Source: Craterostigma plantagineum (taxonomy: Eukaryota > Streptophyta > Magnoliopsida > Lamiales > Linderniaceae). From it: a DNA stretch of 64,000 nucleotides. Positions within the stretch are counted from its first letter, which is position 1; each line of letters opens with the position of its first letter. A model generated the notes under the pieces. That model was not told where the DNA came from. It saw nothing but the letters and a program-made list of their open reading frames with translations, and searched no databases. Where the stretch lies: assembly GCA_027422505.1 (NCBI GenBank), contig JAPQWV010000685.1:124001-188000 (forward strand). Direction: 5' to 3'. Positions 49,435-60,879 of the stretch are shown piece by piece. The translations under genes and the position numbers were made by a program.

Positions 49435-50105
49435 TAGGGGTGGGCATCGGGTCGGGTAGTCGGATATCGGGTAGTTCGGGTTCGGGTTAAGATTTTCAAT
49501 ACCCGAACCCGACTCGATTTACGGCGGGTACCCGCTTTGTCGGGTATATATCGGGTTCGGGTACCCGACGTCGTTAGTCGGGTACCGATTTTAATTAGAA
49601 TATGCCTAAAAATATTATAATTTAATAATATTAAAATATTCATGTTATATATTAATATCACTTACAATATTTGGATATTTGTTTTCAATAAATATAATAT
49701 ATACATTGACATAAATTATCAGTTTTAATTATACATTAATAAAAATTTGATAATATTTTAAATTTTTATGATGATATATGCATTGATATAAATTATCAGT
49801 TGTTAATATACACTTAAAATAAGAAACTAGTCGAAATATTATTTAGAACTTTAACATCACTCAAGTTATATATTGATATATGTATATATATGTTTTTAAT
49901 GTATGTCAAAACTAATAATTTTTTTTAAAAAAATATATCGGGTACCCGAATAACCCGATCGGGTAGTAAATTACTACCCGATACCCGACCCGATTAACAA
50001 CTATCGGGTATCGGGTTACCCGATACGCGAAAACATAACCCGAACTACCCGAACCCGATCGGGTTCGGTTAAAACCCGAATACCCGAACCCGAACGCCCA
50101 CCCTA
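49435..50105. mobile_element. hAT-like 'cgggt' element with perfect 8-bp TSD
   Basis: 671 bp, starting TAGGGGTGGGCATCGGG and ending with the complement of TAGGGTGGGCGTTCGGG. It is flanked by exact duplications GTCCGAAC at 49427-49434 and 50106-50113. Both ends are built of 'cgggt' words; the middle is AT-rich with no transposase. Confidence 0.92.
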
Positions 50106-50276
50106 GTCCGAACCGGGCTCGCGCTTTTCCATTTGCTTTTTCAATTTCTGGTTTCCACTCTTTATATAGCTCTATAATCCATTCCATTCCATTTTGCATA
50201 CGTACTAATTAATATACTTTTTTTTTCTGCCCCAACTTCGAATCTGAGGAGAGCCGACGTGAACGATTATTCTGCG

Positions 50277-50765
50277 GTAACCCATTGTTTCTTCTTTGCT
50301 TCATTTTCTGTAATCGCACTTTGGAAAGCGCCAAATCTGACAAATCTGTTCTGATTTGGCGCTTTTCAGGTGGTCGCTATTTCGCGGATCTATATTTTCT
50401 TTGTTGGACTTTGAAATAATAGTTAAGCTCGATTCGGTTCTGTCTGCTGTCTAACATGTGATTTGTGTAGTTAACACATTCAAGGTTGGTTAATTGATCT
50501 TTCTTCGGAGTTCAAACTCGTGTATGCTTCTGAATGGCACAATTATATTTGAAAAAAGGGCTTAACTTTTGTGGTGTGTGGGGTCTTTTTCTTGTTTTCT
50601 GGTCTATTTCTCTGCCAGCTATATAATGAAATGCAGTTAATGCAGTCTTTTGTGTGAGATCGGAGTATCAGATCAGTGTGGGTCATAACTTTTTTCCTTG
50701 CTGAACTTGAAAAAAGCGTTTTTTATTGTTCTTACAAGTGTTCTTGATGAAATTTTGATTTATAG
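50277..50765 (+). other. Probable 5' UTR intron of the PP2A-A gene
   Basis: A donor (GCG|GTAACC) and an acceptor (TTTATAG) bracket T-rich sequence upstream of the start codon, 30 bases before the ATG. Leader introns are common in plant housekeeping genes. Inferred from signals only. Confidence 0.5.
50324..50367 (+). repeat. Short hairpin in the PP2A-A leader region
   Basis: GAAAGCGCCAAATC (50324-50337) and its complement with one extra T (50353-50367), separated by 15 bases, form a strong stem. Confidence 0.85.
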
Positions 50766-50794
50766 GGTTATTGAGTTACTGATTTGTTTGCAAA

Positions 50795-53700
50795 ATGGCG
50801 ATGGTGGACGAGCCACTCTATCCTATTGCTGTACTAATAGACGAGTTAAAGAACGATGACATTCAACTTCGCTTGAATTCCATACGGCGACTTTCCACCA
50901 TCGCTCGTGCTCTTGGTGAGGAGAGGACTAGGAAAGAATTGATCCCATTCCTTAGTGAGAACAATGATGACGATGATGAGGTGTTGCTTGCTATGGCTGA
51001 AGAATTGGGAGTGTTCGTTCCATATGTAGGAGGAGTGGAGCATGCTCATGTGTTGCTTCCTCCACTCGAAACCCTTTGTACTGTGGAAGAGACCTGTGTG
51101 AGGGACAAAGCCGTGGAGGCTTTGTGCAGAGTTGGATCACAGATGAGGGAAAGTGACTTAGTTGACTCGTTTATTCCTCTTGTCAAGGTGTGGTATCATC
51201 TTGATTGCAACTTCAAAATTTCTCTCTAGTAAATCCATTGCATGCTAAAATAATGGATATGTCTTCATTTCAATAAATCGATGGTGCTGGTGCTTCTTCA
51301 TCAAAGCACTAGCTCACAGTTTTTAAGTTTTATATCTCGTATTTTCCTTATAATTGTAGAGGCTGGCAGCTGGTGAATGGTTTACAGCTCGAGTTTCAGC
51401 CTGTGGACTTTTCCATATTGCTTACCCAAGTGCCCCCGACATGCTTAAGACAGAACTGAGGTCAATATATGGACAGTTGTGTCAAGACGATATGCCAATG
51501 GTTAGAAGAGCTGCTGGTACCAATTTGGGGAAATTTGCTGCAACTGTGGAATCTGCTTTGCTTAGGGCTGACATCATGTCTATGTTTGAGGATCTTACAC
51601 AAGATGGTAGGTGCATTGCTTATATTTTGCTATGATTGTGTAATTTGTCCACAGATAAGGCAATGAAGAGATATAATTAGAAAATGTGAGGCGGGATACT
51701 GTAATTGCAAATTATCGAGTTGGCAATGCATCACAATTAGAAAACTTAATTGGTATATATTAGGAAGGAGCTTTGGAGAAGCCTTATAAGGCACTTACAT
51801 GAGGTCGTAAATTGCAAGAACTAAAATCAATCTGATTTATTTCCCTTCGCAGATCAGGATTCTGTTCGCTTGCTAGCTGTTGAGAGCTGTGCTACTCTTG
51901 GAAAGTTGTTGGAGCCTCAAGATTGTGTTACACATATTCTTCCTGTAGTTGTCAGCTTCTCTCAGGTACGATCTCTATCTCATTTTTATCTGATATTTCT
52001 TCCTGAACGTGCGACAACATGGATATTGTTTGATTGGCTTGCTATTTGCTTCTTGTATTAAAAGGATAAGTCTTGGCGTGTTCGCCACATGGTTGCCAAC
52101 CAGTTGTACGAGCTGTGTGAAGCTGTGGGACCTGAACCTACTAGGTACCTTTCGTGAACTGGGTTATTAACTATTTTAGATTATAAACGGGTTTGTTTGT
52201 CTTTCTTTGTTGAGTTTGTGTAGTTACGAAGAATTTGGAATCTATGATTTTCTGATCTGTTTGATGTTGGTAATGCCCAAACTTTGATGATATCAATTTC
52301 CGTGGATGTGTTAATTTGCTGAATTTCAACCTGGACATTATAGCTATTGCCTCCTTTTTCTCATTGTTAAATGATTGTTCGCGGTAGACTGATTGAAGTA
52401 CAAACTACTAATGTGACTCTATGACTCTCCAGTTCATTCCAACTGAAGTCTTTTTATGTGATTATGTTCTTGAAGGACGGACTTGGTACCTGCTTATGTG
52501 CGCCTACTTCGCGACAATGAAGCAGAAGTGCGAATAGCAGCTGCAGGAAAAGTCACGAAATTTTGCCGTATTCTTAGTCTCGAGCTTGCTGTTCAGAATA
52601 TCCTTCCTGTGTTAAGGTAGCATTGGTTCTGTTTAAAACTAAGCTTGAGCTTATCAGGAATATATAGTTTTGTAAGAACTACTTAATCCTTCAGTGGGCA
52701 CCCTAACAAAAGCCTTTTTGTATTGCTTCCAGGAATTGTCTTCTGATTCTTCTCAGCATGTGAGATCTGCTTTGGCCTCGGTGATCATGGGAATGGCTCC
52801 AATTTTGGGGAAGGTAAGTTCATAATTTCCTGCAACAGATTGAAATTAGTACTGTTATGCATAGATTTATAATAAGAATGCATATCCATACAAGTGGTAT
52901 GAAAATATTTCCCTGACTTTATCATTAATTATAATCGAATATCTTGGACCAGTGTTCAATTTATTTCTTGCCTTTTATTTCTAATAATTCTACATCCCAA
53001 TCACTGCCTGCCTAACACAGAATTTTCCCTCCACTTTATAATGTAGGATTTAACCATTGAACAACTTCTACCGATATTCCTTTCCCTTTTGAAAGACGAA
53101 TTCCCTGATGTCCGCCTCAATATTATTAGCAAGCTGGATCAAGTCAACCAGGTCTGAGGCGTTTCATTCGATTACTATTTATCTGTGCTTGAATTCTATG
53201 CAAAATGATTCTGTCTTTGGTCAACATGCAGGTTATTGGGATCGATTTGCTCTCTCAATCTTTATTGCCAGCTATTGTTGAATTAGCAGAGGATAAGCAT
53301 TGGAGGGTTCGCCTTGCAATCATAGAATATATTCCTCTCTTGGCTAGTCAACTTGGCGTTGGATTTTTTGATGATAAGCTTGGCGCTCTTTGCATGCAGT
53401 GGCTACAAGACAAGGCAAGTATTTGTTTATGGACTCACCTCATATAATATTTGAAGGAAATTTTACAACTTTTTCTCTGGATTTTTTTTTACTGGGAAAT
53501 TTCTGTACGAATCAAACCCTTTGTACAGGTTTACTCTATCCGAGACGCGGCGGCTAGTAACTTGAAAAGACTTGCTGAAGAATTTGGACCAGACTGGGCA
53601 ATGCAGCATATAGTTGATCAGGTTTGTCGTATAAATTAAGAATTTATTTTTATTCATTAAACCGCAGTTGATTTGATACCATACCATGAGGCCTTTATTC

Positions 53701-53908
53701 GTCCGTACATTTTTTTCTTTGCAGGTCTTGGATATGGTAAACAATCCGCACTATCTTTATAGAATGACTGTTCTTCGTGCCATTTCACTACTAGCTCCTG
53801 TAATGGGCTCAGAGATAACATGCTCTAAACTATTGCCTGTGATTGTTACTGCATCAAAGGACAAGTAAACTCTCACTCCCCTCTCTCTTCTCTCCATCTC
53901 TCTCTCTC

Positions 53909-53987
<79 letters not shown>

Positions 53988-54128
53988 TGCATTAAGCAAA
54001 ATAAAATCTGAAGATTGTTCATTTAAGTGCATGTATTGTTTGCATTTTTTTCTCCAGGGTGCCCAATATCAAGTTTAATGTGGCTAAGGTGTTGCAATCC
54101 ATGATCCCCATTGTTGATCAATCCGTGA

Positions 54129-54166
<38 letters not shown>

Positions 54167-54354
54167 GCTAAAAATATCTACTCATTCTTCTCCCTCTTCT
54201 TGTTTTTTAAACCTCAAATATATATATATAGGTTGTGGAAAACACAATTCGGCCTAGTTTGGTAGACCTTGCGGAAGACCCCGACGTTGATGTTCGTTTT
54301 TTTGCCAATGAGGCGCTTCAATCCATTGATCATGCGACGATGATGTCGAGTTAA
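50795..54354 (+). CDS. Protein phosphatase 2A 65-kDa scaffold subunit A
   Basis: Scaffold that joins PP2A catalytic C and regulatory B subunits; cytosol and nucleus, with roles in auxin transport and other signalling (Arabidopsis RCN1/PDF1/PDF2). Twelve exons: 50795-51187, 51360-51606, 51853-51965, 52065-52144, 52476-52616, 52733-52813, 53047-53151, 53232-53414, 53529-53621, 53725-53864, 54058-54124, 54232-54354. The protein starts [20 protein letters not shown] and ends DHATMMSS, built of HEAT repeats such as [20 protein letters not shown] and [20 protein letters not shown]. Exons sum to 1766 bases: one base is missing where exon 6 begins (52731-52734, GG expected), which would restore 588 residues, the family length. 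The intron after 53414 has a GC donor (AAG|GCAAGT). Confidence 0.95.
53876..53980 (+). repeat. (CT)n microsatellite in a PP2A-A intron
   Basis: About 100 bases of nearly pure CT starting a few bases after the donor of the intron that follows exon 10. Likely to be length-polymorphic. Confidence 0.95.
54130..54159 (+). repeat. (TA)n microsatellite in the last PP2A-A intron
   Basis: About 14 TA units directly after the donor at 54125. Confidence 0.9.
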
Positions 54355-55578
54355 GCAAATTTTTATTTTTCCCTTCTAATTTGTTATACATTGTTCGTCT
54401 CGGCTCGGTTTTCTATTTAGTTCCTGATCCTCCTAATGATCTAATGTTGTAGCTACTCATCTCACAGTTTGAATCTTGAGTGATTTTTATTTCGTTCCTG
54501 AATCCTCCTAATGCTCTAATGTTGTTTCATTTCAAACGTTTTGTTGATATTTAGGTAACCTAGATAATTTAGTTCAATGGATGGCATTACTATGTCAAAC
54601 TTAACCGGTAATGATTAATTTATGCCTCGTGAAAGTCAAGATATTTTCTGAGAAGAAAAAGAAAAACTCAACTCTTGTAAAAAGTCCATCGAAGGTGCAT
54701 TCCATGTTAGATATATGGTATAACTGGAAAAAGGTTCGACTTTGTTTTACGCAAGACCAGCCTTTCACGGTCTCAATTAGAATATATATATATACTATAT
54801 AACGCGTCAAATCAGCATAAAATGAGATTTTTTATTGATCTATAACCTACACATGGGATTTTTAAAAGAAATAACGTGTAAAACAAACTGCAAATATCTG
54901 TAATCTGTCAATCGGGTGAAGATCGTTCACCGAAGAAGAGCACGAGGCTTTCTCCCGTGAAACATAGACGACTAAACGTAAGTTTGAAGGGTTTGGTTTC
55001 AAAATCAAACTCTTATGACTATCGCATACCGTGTGCGTGGTGAGCTCGTGACATCTTCACATATAAGGTAAATGGGATGGATTACACTTGAAATTCTTCA
55101 TTATCAAATTTCGTAGTCCGTGTAGACATGAAACCATACATACAGTAAAATTTAGTCTCATTGGTAGCCAAAGTCATAACCAACCATGAGTAGAAGATTC
55201 TACCCACACTCGATTTAATGGGTGCAAATTAGGGGAATAACTCTTCAAACTTACAAAAGAATATGGTCCGAGTGTGCTAGAGCATTCAAGACCATCGTCT
55301 GAAAATTAGTAGGGATTTAAATTAGATTCATACTCCCAACAACATTACATGATTTCAATCAATTACAACCACTTGTTGGCCCTTAAAATTTAAAACTCAA
55401 CTACTATACATACTACAACAATACCAACACTCGTCAAATTCGCATTAACTCGGCGCATGCAATCAACACACAACACACAACACACAAACACAACCCATGT
55501 GTAGTATTAGTAGTGGGACCCAACCAAATTCACGAGACAGCACACACAAATACACTCAACCTAACCTTCGTCGTCTCT
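54355..55578. other. 3' UTR of PP2A-A and intergenic
   Basis: 3' UTR to perhaps 54600. A MITE fragment lies at 54796-54860 ('aaatcagcataa ... ttattgatctataacct'), related to 20208-20405. The remainder holds no gene; its right end is the 3' side of the convergent protease gene. Confidence 0.55.
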
Positions 55579-55648
55579 TCACCCATTCAATTCAAGCCCT
55601 CCACAAACCACACATGCACACCCAAACAAGGACCTAAAAAGAAAACCC

Positions 55649-58266
55649 TCAACAATCATGGGGCAAAACGAAATTACCCCATTCTTCAGGTCGTACCCGA
55701 CCCTCGTCCCCTGCTGCTGCACGTTCCCGATGATCCCCAATCCCGACGAAGTCGGCGCGAACGCAAAGCAGAACGTCCCCTTATCGTCCACGGGAATCAA
55801 ATAATTCTTCGCCGGGAGCGCCAATTCCGAGCTCCCGTTCCCGAACCTGAACGCCACAGTCGGCACCTCCACGCTCCTCCGCCCGCTCAAATCGTAGCAC
55901 GTGTCGAACAGCGCCACGCCGTCCGCCCGCCCCAGCGATCCCGTCCCCCTCTTAAAGGCGTCCCGTAAAGGCTCGTACGCCTCCGTCGGCAGCCTCGTCA
56001 CCGCCGTCCCCGAGTCCAGAATCACCCCTCCCTCACCGTTCTCCCCGAGCGCAAACACCGATGGCAAAATCGTCAATTCCACTCCCCCGACCCTAATCCC
56101 CCTCAGGTCCACGTAGTAGAACGTGTCCAGTTTAGGGTTCTTCACCATGCCAGCCACCGTCGCCGGCCGGCTGGAGCCTGGCCCGCGGGCGGGCTCGGGC
56201 CGAAGTCGAGGGTGGATGCGGCGTCGGAGTCGCGGTCGACGAGGCAGTAGGAGAAGGAGTTGGCCCCGACCTGGTGTTTGGACATTATCACGTTCAACAA
56301 CGTTCAACATAGTGGATGATTTAGTCAAATTCTATTTTTAGTAGATTTAGGGTGTGTTTGTTTTGTGGATTTTAGTAGGGAAAAAAATGAAACGGAAAAG
56401 GAAAATTATTTTCATGTAAGAAATCGCTAAGGAAAATTAAAGAAAACAAAACATATTTAAGTTTAGACCTAAAGTTAAGGAAAACCAATTTCCTCACCAA
56501 ATGACGAGGAAAACAAAGGAAAAACTTATTAAAATCATTTTCTCTCATATTTTCTTTCCACACTACTTTCTTCAAACCAAACATAGTGTTAGTGGTCTTA
56601 CTGTCTAAGTTAGTGTCTTAGTGGAGTATTGGGTAGTTGTTTTCTATTCCTATAAATATTGATGTAATTCGTTCATTATGTGGAGGCAATAACCAAACTC
56701 TTGTTATCTTTACGTAATAACACTATCACCTGACGGGGGAAGGAGAGCGGGCCGCCGCCGAGCCCGAGTAGGCCCGCGGCGCCGACGAAGAGGCCTCGTT
56801 GTTGTGGCCGCAGCCGATGGCGACTCCGGTGACTTTTCCGGCGGGGTCGCCGGAGCCTGCGCCGGAGAAGGTGATGGTCTCTCGGACGAAGTCGCCGACG
56901 GTGTATGAGCCGTCGCCGTAGGAGACCTCGTAGAGGCACGTGTCGTTTCGGCACTCGGAGACGTCGAGCGATTGGCACTCGCGGGTCCCGCACCGAGTGG
57001 GGAGAAGGTGGCGGACTTGAGGGGTCGAAGATGGGGTCCGCCTGCTGATAGCAGTCGGCGCACGGCGAGCACTGAACCCAACTCACGTCGCTGCCCGTGT
57101 CGAGGACCATGTACGACTGCTGGGCCGAGGGCTGACCTATCCCGATTCGCGTGAAGTACTCTCCGCTTCCCTGGCTTGTACCTTTGAAATTGGTCATCAG
57201 AATCGAATCACCGTTTGAGTCGAGGAGATAACAAAAAAAAAAAACAACTCAAACCTAAAAATTAAGCAATTTAGGTATGCGGAATTCGGTGTGGAAAAGA
57301 AAAGAAAATGTGTTATGGTACGACATGGAAAGCTTAATGTATGATGATACGATGCGTATTATTACATATTCCTTTTCTTTTCTGCTTTGGATTCCGCATA
57401 CCAAATGGATATTAGATTTTGTCACAATGTCGCTAATGAGCCATGTATTGTAGGCCATAACAATGGAATTTGGAGCAAAAACAAGGATGCGATGTTTAAT
57501 GTCCCTAAATTGCTTAATTTTAAAATTGTTGGTATAATACTTAGCTTTAAATTTGTTGTGCATCAAATAGATGCAAAAACCATGTCAAAGTGAACTCCAC
57601 ACACACGCACAAACCTTGAGCTAAATTCTGTGTTGAAGGGACGGACATAAAACAAATTTCAGGCATCCAAGATTCTTTTTTAATCCCAAAAATTTAGTGA
57701 CAACTTGGTTAGTGCTAGAAGATGGAGGAGATTAAAATCCTCTCAGCTCAAACGGAACTCTCAAGCATAGAGCTCAACTTTAGTGAAGAAGCCCACATAA
57801 AATTCAGACGCTAACTGATGTCTAGAGGTTGATTATCATTATTATTATTACCTGAGATTACGGGCACTTGTAATTTTTGGTCGTCCAATTCAGCTTCGAC
57901 GGGTTTCAGATCTGCTCTTCTGATGCCGAAAGTTTTCAGATCTATCCGAGTTTGGATCGATTCGACCCGAGCCGAGTCGCGGGCTAAGCGGGTCAATGTG
58001 AGGGCTTTGTAGTCTTTTTCTTCGGGCCCGCCGTGTACGGACACGCGGGAATGCAGCTGAAAGGCGAAAGGTTTCGGCGAGGTATGGCGTTGTACCTTTT
58101 GCTTCGAGGGTAGTACGTTCTGGGCTGAGCTCTTGGAGAACAAAGCCTGCGTTTTTGAGATTGTGGAGGAAACTTCGAGGACGGTGGTTCTTGAAAGTAC
58201 TTGAATGTTGCAGAAAATGGAGATGAATGCGAAGAGAGTGTAGAGGTTTGCGATAAATTTCGCCAT
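55649..58266 (-). CDS. Pepsin-like aspartic protease (ASPG1-like), several frame breaks
   Basis: Secreted A1-family endopeptidase of the ASPG1-like (atypical, nepenthesin-like) group. The N-terminus MAKFIANLYTLFAFISIFCN is a signal peptide. A prodomain with DYKALTLTRLARDSARV follows. The first active site is VLDTGSDVSWVQC with the CADCYQQ cysteine cluster; the second is VILDSGTAVTRLPTEAY. Conserved DTFYYVDLRGIRVGG, LPAKNYLIPVDDKGTFCFAF and IIGNVQQQGTR complete it. Exons on the minus strand: 58266-57852, 57181-56730 and 56270-55649. Many relatives are intronless, so two introns are unusual. One-base losses relative to the family fall near 57018-57022 (Ser-Lys-Ser-Ala-Thr-like segment), near 57000 (before CGTREC), near 56787 (NNEG), near 56180 (Ala-Gly-Pro) and probably near 55657. 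The stop at 55649 assumes the last one; otherwise the frame runs to 55579. Confidence 0.88.
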
Positions 58267-59214
58267 TTTTTCTTTATTCTTTCTTTCTTGGGAAGGAAAG
58301 GACTGATGTCTGTGAATTGAATTGAATCTCCTTGTAATGTGTGGTGGTGTTAAATAGATGGTGGAGGAGATTGAATTATTTTACTTACCCAAAGTAAAAG
58401 GACGAAAATAATAAAGATGGATAGATAGATGGGGTTGTATTGTAATGAAGGGAGCTTTGAATGATGGGATGGTGTGACAAAATTTAATGTTTTTTTTTTG
58501 TGTTTGGTTAAGGTATTTTGTTCTTAGATTTGCAGTAAGATTTTGGTGGGAGTGTATCGAGTGTTGTAATAAATGGTTTCACTCGCTTTGCATGAGTTTT
58601 TTTTTTGGGTGGATTAGTGTCGCTCTCATGTAAAGAGAGTCTTGTCCGAGTCATATTATTATTTTGTGAAAATAGTTATTATAGTTGGATTGCAAAAGTA
58701 TTGATTTCATTGGTTTTGTTGCTTTCTCATGTCTATATTACTTTTATTTTTACGAGTGTTGAAGGAAAATTTGATGTGAAGAAATATCTTATACGAAGTT
58801 CTGCTTTATACGGATGGGTAGACATTGAATGAGTGAGTTTCGAAGACCAAGTATGATTATAGTATGAGCTTTTTGGGCAACTCGTTATTATTATTTGTCA
58901 TCATTTTATTTATATATTTTTTTTATTTCTTCAATCCATTGTGCAAGAACTTGTGCAACTTGCGAAATCACTGCCGTCGTCAATGGCTTGAATACCATGT
59001 TGTTGAAGCTCAAGGAGATTTTTCTTTAGATGACATAGAACTTGCTATTAATAAAACGTTAGTTGGTAACGATTATTATTATTAGTATTATAATAAAGGA
59101 AAGGTTAAGCTTAAATACCAAAAGTATATATAAAAAAAGTGTCAAATCATTCCATTATCAATATTTTTTTATAGTAGGTACTTAGTAGAATAAAATTTTG
59201 GGGCGATTGGTAAT
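58267..59214. other. Upstream region of the aspartic protease gene
   Basis: 5' leader and promoter side of the protease gene, then AT-rich DNA. Short ORFs at 58605-59085 match no known family and lack gene context. A SINE-like tail block is at 59172-59200. Confidence 0.5.
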
Positions 59215-60515
59215 CAGGCCCTATTGTATTTAAATCAGGGTCCAGGCACAGAAGAAATATAGTTTAAAGGATCATTTCAGAATTTAACTTATAATAAAGG
59301 TTTTTTGACGAAAATACCCCTGTAAAAGAATAATGAAGTGGTATACAGCGCCCCTGTTTTGTTATCAAATTGCAGTATATTGTTCATCAGTTATCACATA
59401 ACAGGAAGTGTTACTCAGCACAAATATTTTTTATATGGCTAATAAGTGTTATTAACATAATAGAATGAATTTTTGACAATCGAATATCTCATATATCATA
59501 CTCATAAGCATCCGCTGCAAAATATAAGAGTTTATTTTGGTATTACGTCGTCAAATATAAGATTTGTGAGGGTATGCTTCGAATCTAATTGACGCAAATA
59601 CGAGAAAAACTTAAATCGATTCATGTTTTCTGCTAAAAGTGCAGCTAATATGTATAAATTAGAGTGACCCATGGCTAGGATATTACGTCGCGTCATCGTG
59701 TCGGATTCATCCTTCGTCGTTCAAGGTTAATCGAGCTGAAAATGAAATTGCGGGAAAATTTGGCGTAAATAAATATTTCTTTAAGTGGTACGAATTTCAA
59801 ATCATTTGTCATTGAGAAGCAAATAAGAGGTATCTCATGTGAAACACGTAGAACTATATTTTGTAAGGAGGGGTATCGAAACAGGTTTAAGTTACCTGTT
59901 GTCCTCTATTTGGCATAGTTTTAAGGTAGAAGCTTGCTTGGCAACACTTCATCCTTTCTGGCACTTTCTTATTTCTGGATAACACTTTTGCTATTTCACA
60001 TAAACATTTATTTCGTTTGAATTAAGTGTCATTTTTTGGCAACATTCGTTACAGTCACTGTAGAAAGTGTTACTCGATATGCATAAATGGTTATCTGGAA
60101 ATTTTGTTAATTCCCAAACGTTTCAATTTTGAATAACGTCAAAATATTTACCCGGTTTTTGCATAAACACTTAAGGGTCTGCTGTACCACTTCTCTGTTC
60201 AATAGTACCACTTCATGGGTCTACAATACCACTTAATGTTCACAGTACCCCTTCATGGGTCTACAGTACCACTTCACTGTTCACCCCATACCACTTCATG
60301 GGTCTACTGTACCACTTCATGGATCTACAGTACCACTTCATGTACACTGTATACCACTTCATGATTACTTTGCTCGTTTGAAAAGACGATGGCAATGATT
60401 CGTATTTCTTTTTGTTTATTATGTGCAAATATGTCTTTTATCATAGATTAGGTCCTTATTTATCAATGAAACTTAAATTAGGTACTTTTTCTAAATGAAA
60501 CATAAATAGGGCCTG
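59215..60515. mobile_element. Non-autonomous element with CAGGCCCTATT termini
   Basis: Left end CAGGCCCTATTGTATTT and right end the complement of CAGGCCCTATTTATGTTT. The 1.3-kb interior has no transposase and includes a minisatellite at 60177-60365. Target-site duplications are not evident, so the class is open. Confidence 0.6.
60177..60365. repeat. Minisatellite based on TACCACTTCATGGGTCTACAG
   Basis: About nine variant copies of 'taccacttcatg' separated by 'ggtctacagtaccacttc' or 'gttcac' spacers. Confidence 0.9.
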
Positions 60516-60879
60516 AAATCAAAAGCAAACTTATTAAATGGGTCCGACATGTAATTACCTCTAAAGTTTTTACATATAGGTATTCGATTGGCTAAACTAA
60601 AGATACATTAAGAAATACCATACAGAAACGTATTGTGATAAATAATTAAAAATGTATGTAATGCTTAAAGAGATATCACACAACATATTTAGTTGATATG
60701 TACCTCACAAACAAGTAACATGGTACGTTATAACATATAAAAAGACTCTAAGCGGTAGTAAATTGGCTTTGTATTTTTCATCAATCAATATAAATTATAT
60801 TACGTACATATTGTCGTATCCTCACAAGGATATCCGCATTTTTAAATTATTTCACAGCAAAAAAGAAAAATTAAAAAAA

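Noticed and set aside
58605..59085. Two ORFs upstream of the protease gene as small genes
   Set aside because: AT-rich, low-complexity, no domain, no start or splice context.
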